This document shows positions 13,801 to 22,800 of a stretch of DNA of 64,000 nucleotides, one piece after another (the stretch's first letter is position 1; each line of letters opens with the position of its first letter). Source of the DNA: Eutreptiella sp. 'Long Island Sound 2002' (Eukaryota; Euglenozoa; Euglenophyceae; Eutreptiales; Eutreptiaceae); assembly GCA_964036045.1 (NCBI GenBank), contig OZ038379.1, forward strand, positions 18,137,017-18,201,016, read 5' to 3'. The position numbers and the translations under genes were made by a program. A model generated the notes under the pieces. That model did not search any database and was not told the DNA's origin. It saw only the letters and a list, made by a program, of their open reading frames with translations.

Positions 13801-16800
13801 CCTGAATCTGCGTCTTCTCCTGCTGCAGCCTTCGGTTCTCATCAACCGCTTCTGACAGCATAGTTTCCTTCTCAACCAGCAGTGACTCGAACGTACTGCA
13901 CCGTTGAGCTTGGGCTGCAGTATGCGTCTCGAAGGCCTCAAACTGCAATGACACCCTTGCCTCAGCTTCAGCCCTCTCAAGCATCAAGATCTCCTCCTGC
14001 TGCGATGCACGAGCAGATGCTGCAGCCGCTTCCTCAGTGAGTTCAACAACGCGCGTTTCTGATGCAGCTGCTGCCGCACTCACTTCAACAACGCGCTGCT
14101 GTACCTCGGCAAATTCCATTTGCGTTTGCTGAAGCTTCACTGACAGCGACGCTACATCTGCCTCACTCGAACTGCTGTCTTCAACCGCATGCCCATCCAG
14201 TGCAGCTGACTCTGTACCCTGCTGCAGGGCACACGTCACACCCTCGTGATGCCATACGCCCAGCTTCTCCATAATGCTGCAGTACTCGTCTTGCACCATC
14301 GCCAGTCGGCTTCCAATCTCTGCATATTCCGCATCCATCTTGGTCTTTTCCTCGCCAGCCTGCAGAAGCCGCTGCTCAAGCTCTTCTAGCTTGAATGCTG
14401 CACTCACACGCGCTTCGTCCTTGTCCTGTATTTCCTCCTGCAGTCGAGCTGCACTATCACGTTGGGCATCCACAACCTCCTGCAGCCTGTTGAACAGAGC
14501 TTCTTGATCCTGCAAAGCACGCTGGTAATCAACAAGCTGCTGATCACGCAGCTCCGCCTGCCTCGCATGCTCCGAAACCGCTGCACTATGCTGAAGTGTC
14601 ACCCATTCCATGCCCAAACCATGTCGGCATCGGCACTCCTCAGCGATCAACTCGCCCCGCTGCAACGTCTCCTGCAGCTCCGTTTCAGATGCAGCGTGTT
14701 GCGCTCGCACCCGATCCAGCTCGTTGCGCTGCTCAGCATCGACCACCGCATGGTACTCAACCAGCTCCACACTGCTTCCCCTCTGGATCTCAAGCAAATC
14801 CAAATACTGCTCTTCGAGGATCCTGCAACGCGCAGTCCCTTCCTCCTCAAATAGCAACAGCTCCACCACCTGCTGCTCCTTCGTTTGCAGGTACTCCGCA
14901 GCTGCACCCGCATCCTCAGCCACTGTTCCAGTCGCGTCACGCATTTGAATGGCACCTGTCTTCCAATACTCCCTGTCCGAAAGTGCCGTTGCCAATTGCT
15001 GTTTCAATGTGTCGATCTCAGCCCTGTGATGCACTTTATCACTTTCCAACTGGTCAATGTAACCAAGAAGCATTACCTTCTCGTCTCCAAGGCGACGAAG
15101 AAGTGTTGTGCTCGTACATGATACGTCAACAGCAAAAGCCACATGAGAAACAGACAGCCCGACCCGGTGTTCTAACTCCTGGATCTGTAAATGGCAACAT
15201 GCCGTATTGTTCTGCAGTCCTGCAATCTGTCCCCGCAACCCCGTGTTGACTGCCTGGACATCCCTCAGCTGCGTCTCAACGTCGACTGTCATTTGCTGTT
15301 GCCCTGCCAGCTGCTGCTGCAGGGCCGCTTGCACTTCAGCAATCTGTCCTCGATCACTGTGCATTGCACGAGTCAAAGCTCTGTGTATTGTGCTGAAGGC
15401 ATCCGCAGTACCAGCCCCCTCAGATCCCCATATATTAAGACGGCTGCTCGCCTCAGATTCTTGGAAGCGCATCCAGTGTTCTTGAAGTGTCCGGGTCGCT
15501 TCAAACGCATGTCCCAGCTCTTCAATCTCCTCCTGATACACTGCAGACCCTGCTTGCATCTGGGCTTGTGCCTCCAGCAGCTGCACGTCTGCTCGCACAG
15601 CGTGCTGCTGCAAAGCTGAGTGTAGCTGACCAGCAATGCTGATCAACTCTCCTCCCTCTTCCTGGATCACCTGCATCCTTTCCTGTAGGTTTTGGTGTTC
15701 CAGGTCCAGCTGTTGAGCGATGCCCTGCCTCTCCTTTCCCGTTTCTTGTTCTTCTTGCAACTTCTGAATGGTGCTGTCCCTCTCCTGTAAATCATGCTGC
15801 ATCTCATTCCACGCCTTCTGCGCTTGCTCCGCCTCTCGTTGCGCATCACGTAAAGCCGTGTTCCGCCCCCCGAGCTCCTGTTGCAGGTCTGCTAGAGCCC
15901 GGTACGAGGCTGCGGCATGCCTTTGATGCTGCGAAAGCATGGTTGCAGCAATGCCAACCCTTGCGTTGGACTCCTGTGCCTGTACCCAAGCTCGTCCAGA
16001 GATTTCCCCTCCCACAATATCGAACACATTCATAGCTTGCCGCTGCTGCATTTGCGTCGTTGGTGCCGCTGACCCTTCACCCACTGGTATTCTTTCCTGT
16101 TCAAACACCCGTAACTTCTGCAACATGTCAGTGTTCTCCTCTCGTGCTCGGATCAACTCTACTTCAGTTGCGGCCAGCGTGTCTCGGAGGCTTTGAAGCG
16201 TGTCCTCCAGCCCACGGACTTGCCTGTTCCGCTCTTCAACATCGCCAACCAGTGTCTGGTTTGCATGCTGCAGCTGATCAACCAGGGCCATATTCCTGAT
16301 TCCAACCGTTGCCAGTAGGGCTTGGGCTTCAAGCTCTGCCAGGGCCGCCCGGTCCTGACTCTCACTGAGCTGCAGTTGCACGCATTGCTGCTCAAACGCC
16401 TTGGATGCCTCAACGGCACTTCCAAGCTCCTCAACCTCCATGCAGTACATCGCAGACAGCTCGTTGTACTGCAACGTCACGCCGCTCAGCATTTGAAGCG
16501 AGATGGCAGACAAACGCCTGCTCTCCTCCTCAATGATCTGCATGCGTTCAGTCAGTTCCCTCTGCATTAGCACCCAGTCCATTTCCTCCCGAGCAGCTGA
16601 CAAACTGCTTTCCTGCTGCGTCACTATACCTCCTTCCTCTAACCGCCCTCCTGTCGTGGAAACTCGGCTCGTACCCCGTGACCGGGTGGCCAGATTCAAA
16701 GCATCCGGCTGTTCCTGCTGCATGATCCCCATCCTTGCACTGAGCTCCGCATTTCTCAGCATCAGAGACGCCTTATCTTGCTGCAGTCCTGCAATCTGTC

Positions 16801-19800
16801 CCCGCAACCCCGTGTTGACTGCCTGGACATCCCTCAGCTGCGTCTCAACGTCGACTGTCATTTGCTGTTGCCCTGCCAGCTGCTGCTGCAGGGCCGCTTG
16901 CACTTCAGCAATCTGTCCTCGATCACTGTGCATTGCACGAGTCAAAGCTCTGTGTATTGTGCTGAAGGCATCCGCAGTACCAGCCCCCTCAGATCCCCAT
17001 ATATTAAGACGGCTGCTCGCCTCAGATTCTTGGAAGCGCATCCAGTGTTCTTGAAGTGTCCGGGTCGCTTCAAACGCATGTCCCAGCTCTTCAATCTCCT
17101 CCTGATACACTGCAGACCCTGCTTGCATCTGGGCTTGTGCCTCCAGCAGCTGCACGTCTGCTCGCACAGCGTGCTGCTGCAAAGCTGAGTGTAGCTGACC
17201 AGCAATGCTGATCAACTCTCCTCCCTCTTCCTGGATCACCTGCATCCTTTCCTGTAGGTTTTGGTGTTCCAGGTCCAGCTGTTGAGCGATGCCCTGCCTC
17301 TCCTTTCCCGTTTCTTGTTCTTCTTGCAACTTCTGAATGGTGCTGTCCCTCTCCTGTAAATCATGCTGCATCTCATTCCACGCCTTCTGCGCTTGCTCCG
17401 CCTCTCGTTGCGCATCACGTAAAGCCGTGTTCCGCCCCCCGAGCTCCTGTTGCAGGTCTGCTAGAGCCCGGTACGAGGCTGCGGCATGCCTTTGATGCTG
17501 CGAAAGCATGGTTGCAGCAATGCCAACCCTTGCGTTGGACTCCTGTGCCTGTACCCAAGCTCGTCCAGAGATTTCCCCTCCCACAATATCGAACACATTC
17601 ATAGCTTGCCGCTGCTGCATTTGCGTCGATGGTGCCGCTGACCCTTCACCCACTGGTATTCTTTCCTGTTCAAACACCCGTAACTTCTGCAACATGTCAG
17701 TGTTCTCCTCTCGTGCTCGGATCAACTCTACTTCAGTTGCGGCCAGCGTGTCTCGGAGGCTTTGAAGCGTGTCCTCCAGCCCACGGACTTGCCTGTTCCG
17801 CTCTTCAACATCGCCAACCAGTGTCTGGTTTGCATGCTGCAGCTGATCAACCAGGGCCATATTCCTGATTCCAACCGTTGCCAGTAGGGCTTGGGCTTCA
17901 AGCTCTGCCAGGGCCGCCCGGTCCTGACTCTCACTGAGCTGCAGTTGCACGCATTGCTGCTCAAACGCCTTGGATGCCTCAACGGCACTTCCAAGCTCCT
18001 CAACCTCCATGCAGTACATCGCAGACAGCTCGTTGTACTGCAACGTCACGCCGCTCAGCATTTGAAGCGAGATGGCAGACAAACGCCTGCTCTCCTCCTC
18101 AATGATCTGCATGCGTTCAGTCAGTTCCCTCTGCATTAGCACCCAGTCCATTTCCTCCCGAGCAGCTGACAAACTGCTTTCCTGCTGCGTCACTATACCT
18201 CCTTCCTCTAACCGCCCTCCTGTCGTGGAAACTCGGCTCGTACCCCGTGACCGGGTGGCCAGATTCAAAGCATCCGGCTGTTCCTGCTGCATGATCCCCA
18301 TCCTTGCACTGAGCTCCGCATTTCTCAGCATCAGAGACGCCTTATCTTGCTGCAGTCCTGCAATCTGTCCCCGCAACCCCGTGTTGACTGCCTGGACATC
18401 CCTCAGCTGCGTCTCAACGTCGACTGTCATTTGCTGTTGCCCTGCCAGCTGCTGCTGCAGGGCCGCTTGCACTTCAGCAATCTGTCCTCGATCACTGTGC
18501 ATTGCACGAGTCAAAGCTCTGTGTATTGTGCTGAAGGCATCCGCAGTACCAGCCCCCTCAGATCCCCATATATTAAGACGGCTGCTCGCCTCAGATTCTT
18601 GGAAGCGCATCCAGTGTTCTTGAAGTGTCCGGGTCGCTTCAAACGCATGTCCCAGCTCTTCAATCTCCTCCTGATACACTGCAGACCCTGCTTGCATCTG
18701 GGCTTGTGCCTCCAGCAGCTGCACGTCTGCTTGCACAGCGTGCTGCTGCAAAGCTGAGTGTAGCTGACCAGCAATGCTGATCAACTCTCCTCCCTCTTCC
18801 TGGATCACCTGCATCCTTTCCTGTAGGTTTTGGTGTTCCAGGTCCAGCTGTTGAGCGATGCCCTGCCTCTCCTTTCCCGTTTCTTGTTCTTCTTGCAACT
18901 TCTGAATGGTGCTGTCCCTCTCCTGTAAATCATGCTGCATCTCATTCCACGCCTTCTGCGCTTGCTCCGCCTCTCGTTGCGCATCACGTAAAGCCGTGTT
19001 CCGCCCCCCGAGCTCCTGTTGCAGGTCTGCTAGAGCCCGGTATGAGGCTGCGGCATGCCTTTGATGCTGCGAAAGCATGGTTGCAGCAATGCCAACCCTT
19101 GCGTTGGACTCCTGTGCCTGTACCCAAGCTCGTCCAGAGATTTCCCCTCCCACAATATCGAACACATTCATAGCTTGCCGCTGCTGCATTTGCGTCGATG
19201 GTGCCGCTGACCCTTCACCCACTGGTATTCTTTCCTGTTCAAACACCCGTAACTTCTGCAACATGTCAGTGTTCTCCTCTCGTGCTCGGATCAACTCTAC
19301 TTCAGTTGCGGCCAGCGTGTCTCGGAGGCTTTGAAGCGTGTCCTCCAGCCCACGGACTTGCCTGTTCCGCTCTTCAACATCGCCAACCAGTGTCTGGTTT
19401 GCATGCTGCAGCTGATCAACCAGGGCCATATTCCTGATTCCAACCGTTGCCAGTAGGGCTTGGGCTTCAAGCTCTGCCAGGGCCGCCCGGTCCTGACTCT
19501 CACTGAGCTGCAGTTGCACGCATTGCTGCTCAAACGCCTTGGATGCCTCAACGGCACTTCCAAGCTCCTCAACCTCCATGCAGTACATCGCAGACAGCTC
19601 GTTGTACTGCAACGTCACGCCGCTCAGCATTTGAAGCGAGATGGCAGACAAACGCCTGCTCTCCTCCTCAATGATCTGCATGCGTTCAGTCAGTTCCCTC
19701 TGCATTAGCACCCAGTCCATTTCCTCCCGAGCAGCTGACAAACTGCTTTCCTGCTGCGTCACTATACCTCCTTCCTCTAACCGCCCTCCTGTCGTGGAAA

Positions 19801-22800
19801 CTCGGCTCGTACCCCGTGACCGGGTGGCCAGATTCAAAGCATCCGGCTGTTCCTGCTGCATGATCCCCATCCTTGCACTGAGCTCCGCATTTCTCAGCAT
19901 CAGAGACGCCTTATCTTGCTGCAGTCCTGCAATCTGTCCCCGCAACCCCGTGTTGACTGCCTGGACATCCCTCAGCTGCGTCTCAACGTCGACTGTCATT
20001 TGCTGTTGCCCTGCCAGCTGCTGCTGCAGGGCCGCTTGCACTTCAGCAATCTGTCCTCGATCACTGTGCATTGCACGAGTCAAAGCTCTGTGTATTGTGC
20101 TGAAGGCATCCGCAGTACCAGCCCCCTCAGATCCCCATATATTAAGACGGTTGCTCGCCTCAGATTCTTGGAAGCGCATCCAGTGTTCTTGAAGTGTCCG
20201 GGTCGCTTCAAACGCATGTCCCAGCTCTTCAATCTCCTCCTGATACACTGCAGACCCTGCTTGCATCTGGGCTTGTGCCTCCAGCAGCTGCACGTCTGCT
20301 CGCACAGCGTGCTGCTGCAAAGCTGAGTGTAGCTGACCAGCAATGCTGATCAACTCTCCTCCCTCTTCCTGGATCACCTGCATCCTTTCCTGTAGGTTTT
20401 GGTGTTCCAGGTCCAGCTGTTGAGCGATGCCCTGCCTCTCCTTTCCCGTTTCTTGTTCTTCTTGCAACTTCTGAATGGTGCTGTCCCTCTCCTGTAAATC
20501 ATGCTGCATCTCATTCCACGCCTTCTGCGCTTGCTCCGCCTCTCGTTGCGCATCACGTAAAGCCGTGTTCCGCCCCCCGAGCTCCTGTTGCACGTCTGCT
20601 AGAGCCCGGTACGAGGCTGCGGCATGCCTTTGATGCTGCGAAAGCATGGTTGCAGCAATGCCAACCCTTGCGTTGGACTCCTGTGCCTGTACCCAAGCTC
20701 GTCCAGAGATTTCCCCTCCCACAATATCGAACACATTCATAGCTTGCCGCTGCTGCATTTGCGTCGTTGGTGCCGCTGACCCTTCACCCACTGGTATTCT
20801 TTCCTGTTCAAACACCCGTAACTTCTGCAACATGTCAGTGTTCTCCTCTCGTGCTCGGATCAACTCTACTTCAGTTGCGGCCAGCGTGTCTCGGAGGCTT
20901 TGAAGCGTGTCCTCCAGCCCACGGACTTGCCTGTTCCGCTCTTCAACATCGCCAACCAGTGTCTGGTTTGCATGCTGCAGCTGATCAACCAGGGCCATAT
21001 TCCTGATTCCAACCGTTGCCAGTAGGGCTTGGGCTTCAAGCTCTGCCAGGGCCGCCCGGTCCTGACTCTCACTGAGCTGCAGTTGCACGCATTGCTGCTC
21101 AAACGCCTTGGATGCCTCAACGGCACTTCCAAGCTCCTCAACCTCCATGCAGTACATCGCAGACAGCTCGTTGTACTGCAACGTCACGCCGCTCAGCATT
21201 TGAAGCGAGATGGCAGACAAACGCCTGCTCTCCTCCTCAATGATCTGCATGCGTTCAGTCAGTTCCCTCTGCATTAGCACCCAGTCCATTTCCTCCCGAG
21301 CAGCTGACAAACTGCTTTCCTGCTGCGTCACTATACCTCCTTCCTCTAACCGCCCTCCTGTCGTGGAAACTCGGCTCGTACCCCGTGACCGGGTGGCCAG
21401 ATTCAAAGCATCCGGCTGTTCCTGCTGCATGATCCCCATCCTTGCACTGAGCTCCGCATTTCTCAGCATCAGAGACGCCTTATCTTGCTGCAGTCCTGCA
21501 ATCTGTCCCCGCAACCCCGTGTTGACTGCCTGGACATCCCTCAGCTGCGTCTCAACGTCGACTGTCATTTGCTGTTGCCCTGCCAGCTGCTGCTGCAGGG
21601 CCGCTTGCACTTCAGCAATCTGTCCTCGATCACTGTGCATTGCACGAGTCAAAGCTCTGTGTATTGTGCTGAAGGCATCCGCAGTACCAGCCCCCTCAGA
21701 TCCCCATATATTAAGACGGCTGCTCGCCTCAGATTCTTGGAAGCGCATCCAGTGTTCTTGAAGTGTCCGGGTCGCTTCAAACGCATGTCCCAGCTCTTCA
21801 ATCTCCTCCTGATACACTGCAGACCCTGCTTGCATCTGGGCTTGTGCCTCCAGCAGCTGCACGTCTGCTCGCACAGCGTGCTGCTGCAAAGCTGAGTGTA
21901 GCTGACCAGCAATGCTGATCAACTCTCCTCCCTCTTCCTGGATCACCTGCATCCTTTCCTGTAGGTTTTGGTGTTCCAGGTCCAGCTGTTGAGCGATGCC
22001 CTGCCTCTCCTTTCCCGTTTCTTGTTCTTCTTGCAACTTCTGAATGGTGCTGTCCCTCTCCTGTAAATCATGCTGCATCTCATTCCACGCCTTCTGCGCT
22101 TGCTCCGCCTCTCGTTGCGCATCACGTAAAGCCGTGTTCCGCCCCCCGAGCTCCTGTTGCAGGTCTGCTAGAGCCCGGTACGAGGCTGCGGCATGCCTTT
22201 GATGCTGCGAAAGCATGGTTGCAGCAATGCCAACCCTTGCGTTGGACTCCTGTGCCTGTACCCAAGCTCGTCCAGAGATTTCCCCTCCCACAATATCGAA
22301 CACATTCATAGCTTGCCGCTGCTGCATTTGCGTCGATGGTGCCGCTGACCCTTCACCCACTGGTATTCTTTCCTGTTCAAACACCCGTAACTTCTGCAAC
22401 ATGTCAGTGTTCTCCTCTCGTGCTCGGATCAACTCTACTTCAGTTGCGGCCAGCGTGTCTCGGAGGCTTTGAAGCGTGTCCTCCAGCCCACGGACTTGCC
22501 TGTTCAAGCCCTGAATGGACTTGTCTCGGCCTTCGACCTCACTTTGAAGGGCTGTCACCTGGGCCTCGGAGCCGTCCAAGGTTGTTCCCAGCAGCGCACA
22601 CTTCTGCAGCAGCTGGCCCTCGGACTCCCGCACGTTCCCCAGGTCCCTGATATGCTCGTTGATTCTCCTCTGCTTCTCCTGCACCTCCAAAGTCCTCTGC
22701 GCCACTGTACCATGCAGCTGCGCCACCTCCCCTTGCACTGCCGCGTGCTGCGCAGAGGCAGCGGACAGGTCACTTTCCAGTGCGCCCACCGCCGAGCGCA

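Noticed and set aside
22-13863. Forward-strand ORFs of 238, 380, 134 and 67 codons repeated every 1,278 bp, as if many paralogous Ser/Cys/Pro-rich genes.
   Set aside because: They are antisense to the stop-free minus frame. Their translations are low-complexity (runs of Ser, Cys, Gln, Pro), the expected reverse of CAG/CTG/GAG-rich coiled-coil codons.
1-22504. CRISPR array or satellite DNA.
   Set aside because: Repeat units are 1.3 and 1.6 kb, contiguous without spacers, and keep an open reading frame; neither CRISPR nor non-coding satellite fits.
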